Assembly (NCBI GenBank): GCA_035352895.1
Contig: DAOPYN010000003.1
Coordinates: 68,869-132,868, forward strand
Origin: UBA5070 sp035352895
GTDB lineage: Bacteria > Fibrobacterota > Fibrobacteria > UBA5070
Reading direction: 5' to 3'
Length of the DNA: 64,000 bases
A model generated the notes under the pieces. It was not told the DNA's origin and searched no databases. It saw only the letters and a program-made list of their open reading frames with translations. Within the stretch, counting starts at the first letter, position 1, and every line of letters starts with the position of its first letter. A program made the position numbers and the translations under genes. This document shows, in pieces, positions 42,206 to 50,190 of this stretch.

Positions 42206-42873
42206 CGCTGGACCTTGAGCTTGTACCGCAACAGGCTGGATTTGCCCGTCAAGGGATCATCGAGGCGCACCTCGATGCCCACCAGGGAATCCCGCCGGAC
42301 GGTATCGATCGCGATCGCCGGGATCCGAGGAGGCAAGATGGTCGCGGCGGGAAGGATTTCTTCCCACCCGGAGGTGATCGCCATCCCCGACAACAATTTC
42401 TGGTGCTCGCCGGTCTGCGGATTGCAGACTTTCACCGCCCCTTGCGAGGATTGGACGGTGGTGGCGCCGTCGGGCCGCAGGGACACCCCGAACTGCCCGC
42501 CGGAGGTGCTGTTGATGGTGGTCTGGGTCTCGATGCGCAGGTCGCTCGACTGCTCGCCAGCGATGACGGTCGCCTCGCCGGAAAGCAGATAGGCGCGACG
42601 CAGGATGCGATCGTGTCGCTGGATCACGCGCAACTCCAGAAGCGTCCCCCCGGCCAGATCGATGACCGCCTGGTCGGCGAGCATGCGAAGACGCGCCTTG
42701 GACCCCGCAGCGGTCTTCACCACCCATTCGGAAAGGACCAGTTCGCCGACCTTGGCGGGCTTCAGGTTCTTCTGGAGTCCCATCTCCACGACACCTTCGG
42801 TACGAACGACCACCGCCAAGGGAGTCGCAGCCGCCAAACCCGCGGCCATCAGGATCAGGACCAGCCACTTCAT
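42202..42873 (-). CDS. FecR-domain secreted protein
   Basis: 223 aa, ATG overlapping the upstream stop as ATGA. A signal peptide (VLILMAAGLAAATP) precedes a FecR-like domain: VVKTAAGSKARLRMLADQAVIDLAGGTLLEL, YLLSGEATVIA and TINSTSGGQFGVSLRPDGATTVQSSQGAVKV. It lacks the N-terminal anti-sigma domain and transmembrane helix of true FecR signal transducers, so it is a free periplasmic FecR-fold protein. Such domains occur in exported surface or polysaccharide-linked proteins. Sandwiched between a secreted protein and a barrel that are probably its partners. Confidence 0.85.
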   Translation of the reverse strand: MKWLVLILMAAGLAAATPLAVVVRTEGVVEMGLQKNLKPAKVGELVLSEWVVKTAAGSKARLRMLADQAVIDLAGGTLLELRVIQRHDRILRRAYLLSGEATVIAGEQSSDLRIETQTTINSTSGGQFGVSLRPDGATTVQSSQGAVKVCNPQTGEHQKLLSGMAITSGWEEILPAATILPPRIPAIAIDTVRRDSLVGIEVRLDDPLTGKSSLLRYKLKVQR

Positions 42874-44078
42874 CGGGAGGACTCCACCGATTCGACGGAA
42901 ATCTTCTGCACCTGGAGTTCCCGGACGAGCTCCCGCAGGCGGGCAAGGTCGATGATCTTCCCATCCATCCGGAGACTGTACGGATCGGGGAGATCGGTTC
43001 GCAGGACGGGCTCCACCTTGGCACGATGGGGACCCGCCAGGGCCAGGAGCAGCCGCGACAATTCGGACTGTTCCGCACTGCCGCCATGAGCCCCCGACTG
43101 CAAGGTGAGAGCCCCATCCTTGGGAGTGAACCCGAAGACCTCGGAGGACAGCCATTCGTCGGCGATTCCCCGCTTGAGGGCATCCACTCGCCAGACATAC
43201 CGTTTTCCGGGCTCCAGAAGCGACCAGGTGGATGGCCAGCTGGACATGGATTGGGCCGTGGTGAGACTCCGCGAAGCCAACCGGGAGGTGGCCTCCTCCA
43301 CCGAGACGCCATTGGGCACTTCCCACACGGAAAGCCGGTAGGGTGCGGAAGGCGCGAGGTTCAGTCCGGTCAGCGACCCGTTCCAGACAAAGGTGGGCGA
43401 CAGGGAACCGATTTCCTGGAAGCCGGTCTTGACGGGCGTACCAAGCATCAGAAGAGTGGGACGTTCCACCGGCCAGTAATCGCCCTTCAATGTGGTGGAC
43501 GACAGTTCCTTCCCATCGCAGAGGACGGAGAACCGGAAATGGATCTGTCCTGCGGGAACCGAGCCCAGGCGGGCGACCAGATCGCGCAACGGACTGGTCG
43601 GTGCGGAGATGTCGCCATCCATCTGTTTGGGCAGCCGAGCCAAATGGGACGCCGAGAACCAGCGGGTTCCTCGATGGGTTCCGGACCACATTCCATCCGC
43701 GGTCGCCTCGACACCGGTCAGACGCATGTTGGGGATGGTCTCTCGTTGCAACCAGCAACCTTGCCCCACCCCGACCATGGAGTAGGGATCGGGACAGGAA
43801 AGTCCCGGATCCGAAGGAATCGACTTGATCTCGATGCGCACCGATACGTCGCCATGGAAGGCCGGCGCGGGATGGAGCCCCAGCTGGAACAGGTCCGGAC
43901 CTGCCTGGGGGCTGGAGGTCAGCATCGCCAAGTCGACGGACGTCAGCGCACCCGGAAGTCGGGTGGACTGAGCGGTAATGGTGACTCCTCCAGCAGGGCA
44001 AGTGGTGGTCACCCCAGCCCAAACGGGCTGCAACGAAGCGATCAGCCCGGCTCCACATCGAAGCATCCAGGATTTCAC
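42870..44078 (-). CDS. secreted hypothetical protein, first gene of the FecR-barrel operon
   Basis: 402 aa from GTG 44078, chosen because AGGAGG lies 6 bases upstream; a TTG one codon earlier is too close. A signal peptide (cleavage near VWAG, residue 22) is followed by a beta-rich region with four cysteines (TTCPAGG, LSCPDP, GQGCWLQ, VLCDG). Residues 225-330 resemble a fibronectin-like module (LSPTFVWNGSLTGLNLAPSAPYRLSVWEV). A helical C-terminus ends in a coiled-coil-like segment (RLRELVRELQVQKISVE). No named family. Probably works with the FecR-like and barrel proteins as one surface unit. Confidence 0.72.
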   Translation of the reverse strand: MKSWMLRCGAGLIASLQPVWAGVTTTCPAGGVTITAQSTRLPGALTSVDLAMLTSSPQAGPDLFQLGLHPAPAFHGDVSVRIEIKSIPSDPGLSCPDPYSMVGVGQGCWLQRETIPNMRLTGVEATADGMWSGTHRGTRWFSASHLARLPKQMDGDISAPTSPLRDLVARLGSVPAGQIHFRFSVLCDGKELSSTTLKGDYWPVERPTLLMLGTPVKTGFQEIGSLSPTFVWNGSLTGLNLAPSAPYRLSVWEVPNGVSVEEATSRLASRSLTTAQSMSSWPSTWSLLEPGKRYVWRVDALKRGIADEWLSSEVFGFTPKDGALTLQSGAHGGSAEQSELSRLLLALAGPHRAKVEPVLRTDLPDPYSLRMDGKIIDLARLRELVRELQVQKISVESVESSR

Positions 44079-44153
44079 CAACGCCCTCCTCGGCTCAGGG
44101 GAACCGGAATGTACATCCCGGCGGGCAAACTTCCGCGGACACCGCCTTCCAGA

Positions 44154-44678
44154 TCAAGCCGTCTGGAGTTGCTTGGCCAGTGCCGAAGCGAATTTCCCTT
44201 CCCAACTTGCCGTGGCTGGTGCCAAATGATTGTAACCCAAATACGCCGCCACGGCCTCGCGAGGAAACGTCTTGACCGCTTCCTCCGCGGCGGCTTCCAC
44301 CGCCGAAGCCTCCACGGACGGAATGTCGGCATCGTCGGCAAGCTCGCCCTGGGTGTGGGGCACCTTCCAGGCATCCAGCATGGAGCCCATCAGATCGCGG
44401 CCGTGGCGCAGGAACCAGACCTGGAAACACTGCATGACCGAGGTTTCGAGAGCGGCCAACCCCAAGGAAGACAGGAACAACTTGGTGCGATCTGCGCGGG
44501 AAAGCTGCGCGATGGTCTGAGGACGCATCTTGCGCAGCGATGCCAGGGTCTGCATGGCCTCCTGGGCCGCGGACTTGGCTTCCTTGTCGGAAAGCAGGGA
44601 TTCCACCACCGCTTGGCGGAATGTTGCCGGAAGAGCCGCCAGAAGTTGACGGAAATTCTGAGGGAGAGCCTGGGACAT
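44154..44678 (-). CDS. hypothetical helical protein
   Basis: 174 aa, predicted almost entirely alpha-helical, with no signal peptide. It contains Leu-rich amphipathic helices (LPQNFRQLLAALPATFRQAVVESLL, LGLAALETSVMQCFQVWFLRHG) and an Ala/Glu-rich middle (SVEASAVEAAAEEAVKTF). I do not recognise it. It follows the H1-like zinc-ribbon gene by 30 bp in the same direction, so it may belong to the same transcript. Confidence 0.65.
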   Translation of the reverse strand: MSQALPQNFRQLLAALPATFRQAVVESLLSDKEAKSAAQEAMQTLASLRKMRPQTIAQLSRADRTKLFLSSLGLAALETSVMQCFQVWFLRHGRDLMGSMLDAWKVPHTQGELADDADIPSVEASAVEAAAEEAVKTFPREAVAAYLGYNHLAPATASWEGKFASALAKQLQTA

Positions 44679-44708
44679 TCGAAACGGATCCTTGTTTCTG
44701 GGAAAGCC

Positions 44709-45806
44709 TTATTCGCCGACTTCCTCTTCCTCGGACTTCATGAGGCTGGGATGGAAGTTCTGCTGGCGAGCCTCGCGGGTGTGGCCCAGCCCCAGCACCA
44801 GGGCGCATTCCAAGCAGTACCCGGTGTCGCGGTCGACCATGTACCCGGGCTCGACCGGGTTGATGCAACATTTTGTGCAAAGCTGTTCGCGCTGCGCCTT
44901 CTTCGCCACCATGCGCACGGTGAGGAGTTCCTTTTCGATGCGCGCGATGAGCTCGTCGTGGCTTTCCTCGCCCTTGGGCTTGCGCACCTGGGACACCGGA
45001 GCCTGGGGAGCCTTGCTCTTGCGAGGGGCAGGCGACCCCACCGGGACCTCCTGGAAGAACGGTCCGGCGAACAGCTCAAGCTTGGCTTTTCCAGGCTTGG
45101 CCTTTGCGGGCTCCGGAGCCTGGGGCTTGGGGGTCTTTGCAGGCTTGACCGCTTCGATCGGCTTGGCTTGCTTGACCGGCTTGGCTTGCTTCGCAGGTTT
45201 CGCAGGGGCCTTGGCCGGAGCCTTGATGGCCGGAACTGGCTTGACCGCTGCTGCCTTGGGAGCCTTCTTGGGAGCCACGCTCCCCTTGGCGACCGCGGGC
45301 TTGGATGCGACTTTGGGAGCCGCGGACTTGCGACCGATGCTTCCCTTGGCAGCCGGAGCCGTCTTGGCGGGTGCCTTTGCAGGCTTGCTTCCCTTGGCGG
45401 GCTGCGCCGCCTTGGCGGATTTGACGGGCTTCTTGGCGATGGCCGAGGCGCCTGCCTTTGCGGATTTGGCGGCGACAGGCGCCTTCCTCGCCGCGGGAAC
45501 GGGCTTGACGGAAGGTTTGGCGGCCGGTTTTACGGGCTTCTTCGCCGGGGTCTTGGATACGGCCTTCGCTGCCACCTTGCCCACCTTGACAGGGGCCTTG
45601 GCGGCCTTCGGAGCCGACTTGGACACTGGTTTGGCCGGCGCCTTCAAGGGAGCCTTGGCCACCGGCTTGGATGGCGCCTTGCCGACGGATTTACCAGTGG
45701 CAGATTTGGCCGCTGCCTTGGAGGGAGCGGAACTCTTCTTTTTGGCCACGGGAGGAGGAGATCCTTTTTTTGCGGACCCCTTGGTCGATTTGGACTTGGA
45801 CACCAT
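44709..45806 (-). CDS. histone-H1-like Lys/Ala/Pro-rich protein with C-terminal zinc ribbon
   Basis: 365 aa. Residues 1-265 are low-complexity, basic and disordered, made of irregular KAPAKP, KPVK and AAKSA repeats like the tail of histone H1 or bacterial H1 homologues. Residues 295-365 form a compact acidic/helical module with a four-cysteine site (QLCTKCCINPVEPGYMVDRDTGYCLECA: Cys-x2-Cys ... Cys-x2-Cys) reminiscent of the DksA/TraR zinc finger. It likely binds DNA or RNA through the tail, with the zinc module contacting protein. No canonical DksA coiled coil with the DxxDxA tip is visible. Function inferred only. Confidence 0.75.
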   Translation of the reverse strand: MVSKSKSTKGSAKKGSPPPVAKKKSSAPSKAAAKSATGKSVGKAPSKPVAKAPLKAPAKPVSKSAPKAAKAPVKVGKVAAKAVSKTPAKKPVKPAAKPSVKPVPAARKAPVAAKSAKAGASAIAKKPVKSAKAAQPAKGSKPAKAPAKTAPAAKGSIGRKSAAPKVASKPAVAKGSVAPKKAPKAAAVKPVPAIKAPAKAPAKPAKQAKPVKQAKPIEAVKPAKTPKPQAPEPAKAKPGKAKLELFAGPFFQEVPVGSPAPRKSKAPQAPVSQVRKPKGEESHDELIARIEKELLTVRMVAKKAQREQLCTKCCINPVEPGYMVDRDTGYCLECALVLGLGHTREARQQNFHPSLMKSEEEEVGE

Positions 45807-45956
45807 TGAAACTAAATCTAATGCAAGCCATCGCGATTCCGTCTCCCGACACGGTAGCTCATTGGATTTTCTTTGCGATGGACTCCGGCCGGTGGGATCC
45901 GTCCCCGTCGATCCGCCCTCATCTTGCCGAAGCACCCTCCCTGGATCCGGACTCCT

Positions 45957-46673
45957 TCAGCGTCCGGATGGATCACAAGGCCAGATCCCGGCCAGATCCC
46001 GCAAATCCGGCGCACGCACCAGGGCGGGAAGCCCTTCTGTTTCGTGCGGCTGACCGTAGCCCGTCGTCAGGAGGACCGCATCCACTCCGCTGTCCCGTGC
46101 CACCAGGAGGTCGGCCGGTCCGTCGCCGATCATCAGGGTCCGTTCCGGCGGAACACCCGCCCAGCGCATCAATTCGCGCAAGCCGCCGGTTTGCGGCTTC
46201 TTCCCAAGCGAGGTGTCGCCACCGATCGCCCGGGCGATCCAGCGATCCATCCCCAGATGCCGCACCAATCGATCCGTGGGAGCCTGGGGCTTGTTGGTGA
46301 GGATCGCCTGGAGCCGTCCCGGCACCTCCGCCGCTCGGGCCTCCACGAATTCCCGTGCCCCGGGGAGCCAGCACGACGATTCGCAGCAGACCTCCAGGTA
46401 GGCGATCCGAAACGCTTCCAGGACGGCGTCCAACTCGGACTCGTCGCACCCCGCGGGCAGGAGCCTCTGCACCAGGGATCGGGCTCCATCCCCGATCGAC
46501 GCCTTCACCCTGGGAAGCTCCACCCGTCCATGACCTCTTCCCTGGAAGGCGACATCGATGGCGCGTGCCAGGTCCTCCAGGGTTTCCAGCAAGGTGCCGT
46601 CGAGATCGTAGACCAGGAGCCCATAATGGTTTCCGAGCTTCCGCACGGAGTGCGGCGATGTTAGGTTGGACAT
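45957..46673 (-). CDS. HAD-superfamily phosphatase (phosphoglycolate-phosphatase-like)
   Basis: 238 aa from ATG 46673 (GTG 46646 is an alternative). HAD motifs are clear: I LLVYDLDGTLLETL, II AILTNKP, III the Lys in SLGKKPQTGG, IV LMIGDGPADLLVARDSG. The cap between I and II is the small helical type of Gph/PgmB. Most likely hydrolyses 2-phosphoglycolate or a sugar phosphate. Its start codon is one base away from the divergent deacetylase start, leaving no space for a normal leader on either side. Confidence 0.88.
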   Translation of the reverse strand: MSNLTSPHSVRKLGNHYGLLVYDLDGTLLETLEDLARAIDVAFQGRGHGRVELPRVKASIGDGARSLVQRLLPAGCDESELDAVLEAFRIAYLEVCCESSCWLPGAREFVEARAAEVPGRLQAILTNKPQAPTDRLVRHLGMDRWIARAIGGDTSLGKKPQTGGLRELMRWAGVPPERTLMIGDGPADLLVARDSGVDAVLLTTGYGQPHETEGLPALVRAPDLRDLAGIWPCDPSGR

Positions 46674-46674
46674 T

Positions 46675-47331
46675 ATGGAGGAAAGGTACGCGACAAACAA
46701 GGTCAGGATCCGGCTTCACGACGTATCCCCCCTGACCTGGGACGCCTGCTTGGAATGGATCGAACTTTGCGCCAGCCTGGGCCTTCCTCCCATCGACCTG
46801 TTCGTCATCCCACGCCACGAAGGCGGCCCCGCCTCCAGGGGAGCCGGTCTTCCCGAGGATTTCGTCCGCAGGCTCCGCGAGCTGCACGGCAAGGGCCATC
46901 CCCTTTGGATCCATGGATGGACCCACCGAGGCGAGGATTCCGAGCGCGAATTCCTCGGGATGGAGGCCGTGGAGGCCGCCGACCGCGCGCGCAGGGCCCT
47001 TCTGGACTGGCGGCAAGCCAAGCTTCCCGAACCCACCGGATTCTGTCCACCTTGTTGGATCTTCCCCATGGCCGCCCTGCCGTCCGTGTTCCAGATGGGC
47101 TACAAGGTGGTGGATCTGCGGTTCGGAGAGGCCACACCGGGTCGCATGCTCCGGTCGGCGGCCATTTCCACCTGGGGCGGGAATGGATTGTGGGCCCGGA
47201 CCTGGAACCGCACGCTGCCTCTGCAGAAGAGGCTCCTGGGCCCGGTCCCCACCCGGATCGCCCTCCACCCCCAGGATCTGCAGGGGCGTGGCCGCCGCTC
47301 CATGGAGAAGGTGCTCGCCTCCCTGATCTGA
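46675..47331 (+). CDS. DUF2334-type polysaccharide deacetylase-like protein
   Basis: 218 aa from ATG 46675. It begins VRIRLHDVSPLTW, with the Asp of the deacetylase metal site, and continues with WIHGWTHRGED (H-x3-H), FCPPCWIFP and a C-terminal IALHPQDL. This is the pattern of the DUF2334 branch of polysaccharide deacetylases. No signal peptide, so a cytoplasmic substrate (lipid- or nucleotide-linked sugar) is likely. The ribosome-site-like GGAGGAAAGG lies inside the first codons, so the true start might be non-canonical. It precedes murD by 44 bp. Confidence 0.8.
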   Translation: MEERYATNKVRIRLHDVSPLTWDACLEWIELCASLGLPPIDLFVIPRHEGGPASRGAGLPEDFVRRLRELHGKGHPLWIHGWTHRGEDSEREFLGMEAVEAADRARRALLDWRQAKLPEPTGFCPPCWIFPMAALPSVFQMGYKVVDLRFGEATPGRMLRSAAISTWGGNGLWARTWNRTLPLQKRLLGPVPTRIALHPQDLQGRGRRSMEKVLASLI

Positions 47332-47375
47332 ACCGGAGCGATCCACCCGGGCGCGAGGAACCTACCTTGGCGGCC

Positions 47376-48791
47376 ATGAACGTTCCTTCCGACCTCCTGC
47401 CCATGCTGCGTGAACTGGTTCCCCAACCCGTCGAGGTCGTCGGCGGCGGCGTGGAAGGGCAATCCACCATCCGCTTCCTCCTCGATGCCGGCTACGAGCG
47501 GATCACCCTGCGCGACAAGAACCCCCAGGTGGTCGTTCCCGACGGGGTGTCCAGCCGGACGGGAGACTCCTACCTGGAAGGGATGGACCCCAAGGGCACG
47601 CTGGTGCGCTCGGCAGGCATCCGGCCGGACAGCGCCGCCTTCGAGAAGTTCCGCGCCGAAGGCGGACGAGTCCTGTCGCAACTGCACATCTACCTGGCCC
47701 TGGCCCAGGGCGTGAAAGGCCAGCGGGTGGCGGGAATCACGGGCACCTTCGGCAAGGGCACCATCACCACCCTGATCTCCCGCATGCTGGACAAGGCGGG
47801 GATCAGACACGCCGTGGGAGGGAACATCGGCACGGCGATGCTGGACCTCCTGGCCACGCCCGACATTCCCGGCGTCGCGCTCCTGGAACTTTCCTCCTTC
47901 CAGCTCTTCGACCTGGGCGCCCCTCCCGGCTTCACCGCCCTGGATCGCCTGGCCTTCGTGCCGCGGGTGGGAGTGGCCAACCGTGTCACCATCGAACACC
48001 TGGACTGGCACAAGGACCAGGTCGAGTACTGGGAGGCCAAGGCGAGACTGTGCGAGGAACAGGGCGAGAACGACCACGCCATCTTCCTTTCCCAGGATCC
48101 GGGCTCGGTGTTCGTGGGGATGGCGGGATCCGGAATCGAGCACCCCATCGGTCCCCGTGGACAATTCCAGCCGGAATCCGACAAGGTCCTGGACGAGGAC
48201 GGAAACGTGGTCCTGCGCCGCGAGGACATGCGGGTTCCCGGCGCCTTCCAGCTGTCGAACGCGGCGGTGGCCTGGGCGGCGGCCAAGGCTCTTGGAGCCG
48301 ACGATGTTTCCTGCAGAAGCGCCGCGCAGGAATTCGAAGGCCTCCCCCACCGCCTGCAGTTCTGCGGCGAACACGCGGGCGTGCGCTACTACAACGACTC
48401 CTACGCCACCCGTCCGGAAGCCACGCTCGCGGCGGTCGAGGCCCTTTCCGGTTCGGATCTGGCCCTGATCCTGGGTGGATCCGACAAGGGCATCGACTTT
48501 TCCGAACTGGCAGCGGGGCTTCGCTCCTGGACCCACCTGCGCCACGTCTGCCTGATCGGCGCCACCGCCGGCCGACTGCGCGAGGCGCTGCAAACCGCCG
48601 GCCCCACGCCCTTCCCGCTGGTGGACCACCCCCACCTTCCCGAGGCATTCGCCGACGCGCGTGCGGCCGTTGCGAAAGGCGGGGCGGTCCTCTTGTCCCC
48701 GGCCTGCGCCAGCTTCGGCTTGTTCAAGAACTACAAGCAGCGCGGCGAAGCGTTCCTAGGCTTGGTGCGGGAATTGTCGCTTCCGTCCTGA
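47376..48791 (+). CDS. murD: UDP-N-acetylmuramoyl-alanine--glutamate ligase (MurD)
   Basis: 471 aa from ATG 47376. Adds D-Glu to UDP-MurNAc-L-Ala in peptidoglycan synthesis. Mur-ligase layout: N-terminal UDP-binding Rossmann domain (VEVVGGGVEGQSTIRFLLDAG), central ATPase with GITGTFGKGTITTL, the block LLELSSFQLFDL typical of MurD, and a C-terminal domain (YYNDSYATRPEATLAAVEAL, LILGGSDKG). The P-loop is GTFGKGT where MurD usually has GTNGKTT or GTNGKST, an insertion-like change next to the catalytic Lys. No other mur genes adjoin it. Confidence 0.92.
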   Translation: MNVPSDLLPMLRELVPQPVEVVGGGVEGQSTIRFLLDAGYERITLRDKNPQVVVPDGVSSRTGDSYLEGMDPKGTLVRSAGIRPDSAAFEKFRAEGGRVLSQLHIYLALAQGVKGQRVAGITGTFGKGTITTLISRMLDKAGIRHAVGGNIGTAMLDLLATPDIPGVALLELSSFQLFDLGAPPGFTALDRLAFVPRVGVANRVTIEHLDWHKDQVEYWEAKARLCEEQGENDHAIFLSQDPGSVFVGMAGSGIEHPIGPRGQFQPESDKVLDEDGNVVLRREDMRVPGAFQLSNAAVAWAAAKALGADDVSCRSAAQEFEGLPHRLQFCGEHAGVRYYNDSYATRPEATLAAVEALSGSDLALILGGSDKGIDFSELAAGLRSWTHLRHVCLIGATAGRLREALQTAGPTPFPLVDHPHLPEAFADARAAVAKGGAVLLSPACASFGLFKNYKQRGEAFLGLVRELSLPS

Positions 48792-48818
48792 TATCCATGC
48801 ATTTCCGCCACCGCCGGC

Positions 48819-49331
48819 TCAAGCGATCCGGCGGGCCTCGCGGGCGAGTTCGGAAAGACGCCCCAACTCCAGCAGATGCTGGGCATCGTGGGCCAGGAGT
48901 CCCTTGGAGATCTGGCTGATCGTCTGCGGACCCCGCTGGGGATGGAGGAACACCTGCTCCCACTGGGCCTCGGTGAGGTAGGAGAACACGTTGAGATTCC
49001 CTCTTCGCAACAGGCAGAAGGTTTCCAGGAGATCCTCCGGCGTCCGCTCCTGGCAGGCTTGGGATTCCACCCAGGCCTCGGCGTCGAAGGATTCGAGTCG
49101 GCGTCCGGGTTCGGCCAGGGCGGAACGGATCCGCACGGAGTACACGAGTTCGACATCCACCAGATGGGCGAGATGCCCCATGCAATTCCATGCCCCGGGA
49201 TCCGGCCTCCAAAGGCGTTCCCAGTTGGACAGATCCTCAAACAATTCCGCCAGACGGTCCCCTGCGCGGGAGAGCTCCGACAAGGTTCCCCGGACTCGCT
49301 CCACGGCTGGAATCGCATACCAGAGGGTCAT
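48819..49331 (-). CDS. DinB-family protein
   Basis: 170 aa, a four-helix DinB/YfiT-type bundle. Putative metal ligands are His in MGHLAHLVDVE and the H-x3-H in AHDAQHLLELG near the C-terminus, matching the usual three-His pattern. DinB proteins are often thiol transferases (for bacillithiol or mycothiol) or have unknown roles, and the family name does not imply DNA repair. Convergent with murD and alone in its transcript. Confidence 0.85.
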   Translation of the reverse strand: MTLWYAIPAVERVRGTLSELSRAGDRLAELFEDLSNWERLWRPDPGAWNCMGHLAHLVDVELVYSVRIRSALAEPGRRLESFDAEAWVESQACQERTPEDLLETFCLLRRGNLNVFSYLTEAQWEQVFLHPQRGPQTISQISKGLLAHDAQHLLELGRLSELAREARRIA

Positions 49332-49401
49332 GCGGCGAATGTAGTCATGGTGGCTCGCTACCGGAGTGGGGATGCGAAGGAAAACCGCTCCCCGAAGCGT
49401 T

Positions 49402-50094
49402 TCACCCTTCGCGATCCGGCTCCAGGCGATCGCTCTTGGATGCCGCCACCGCCAACCGGTCGCAGCGTTCGTTGCGGGCGTTCCCCGCGTGGCCCTCCAC
49501 CCAGCGGAACCGCACGCTCTTTCCGGCCATGGCCTCGCTCAGAAGCACCCACAGGTCGACGTTCTTGACCTCGCCTCCATCGGCCTTGCGCCAACCCCGC
49601 TTGCGCCACCCGTCCACCCAGCGCTTTTCGATGGCGTCCACCACGTAGCGCGAGTCCGTGTGCAGGATCGCCTGCGCCCCCTTGGGCACCCTCGAGAGGG
49701 CTTCGATGGCCCCTCGCAGTTCCATGCGATTGTTGGTGGTGGTCTTGAACCCCTTGGACCACTCCTCCACTCCCTGGGGTCCTTCCACGACCACCCCGAA
49801 CCCACCGGGGCCGGGATTGCCGGAACAGGCGCCGTCCGCCCACAGCATCCACACTCCCGATCCTCCCGAAGGAGCCGCCCCCGTCGCGGACGCCGCCTTG
49901 GCGGGCTTGGGTGCCGGCGGTGGCGCCGAGGCGGGAAGGGAGAACAGATCCGTCTGGGAAGGGGCGGCCTTGGGGCCGGGAAGGGATTTGTCCAGAAGGC
50001 GCAGGGCGGCTTCCGCGACGGGCAGGCCCAGAAGCTCGGCGTGGGCTTGGAGGCGATCCTGCAAGGGCTTTGGGAGATCCAGGTACAGACTCAT
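49402..50094 (-). CDS. rnhA: ribonuclease HI with an N-terminal RHH-like domain
   Basis: 230 aa, longer than the usual 150-160. Residues 80-230 are a complete RNase HI: ADGACSGNPGPGGFG (Asp), NNRMELRGAIEAL (Glu), LHTDSRYVVDAI (Asp) and WVEGHAGNARNERCDRLA (His, Asp), giving the DEDD site that cuts RNA in RNA-DNA hybrids. Residues 1-40 (SLYLDLPKPLQDRLQAHAEL and a second helix) look like a ribbon-helix-helix DNA-binding unit, joined by a Pro/Ala linker. The usual extra domain of RNase H1 is a different fold. It is divergent from dnaN, a logical neighbour for replication. Confidence 0.9.
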   Translation of the reverse strand: MSLYLDLPKPLQDRLQAHAELLGLPVAEAALRLLDKSLPGPKAAPSQTDLFSLPASAPPPAPKPAKAASATGAAPSGGSGVWMLWADGACSGNPGPGGFGVVVEGPQGVEEWSKGFKTTTNNRMELRGAIEALSRVPKGAQAILHTDSRYVVDAIEKRWVDGWRKRGWRKADGGEVKNVDLWVLLSEAMAGKSVRFRWVEGHAGNARNERCDRLAVAASKSDRLEPDREG

Positions 50095-50190
50095 GGGACC
50101 AGGCAAGCTAGGAAGAGTTCGCTCCCGGCGAGGATCCGTCGGGTGCGAGGATGAACAACTTCCCCGCGAATGTCTACTATTCGAACCACC

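Noticed and set aside
45001..45780. Short repeated GCCTTGGC-like units as a CRISPR array or satellite repeat.
   Set aside because: They are irregular, have no fixed spacer length, and simply encode the Lys/Ala/Pro-rich tail.
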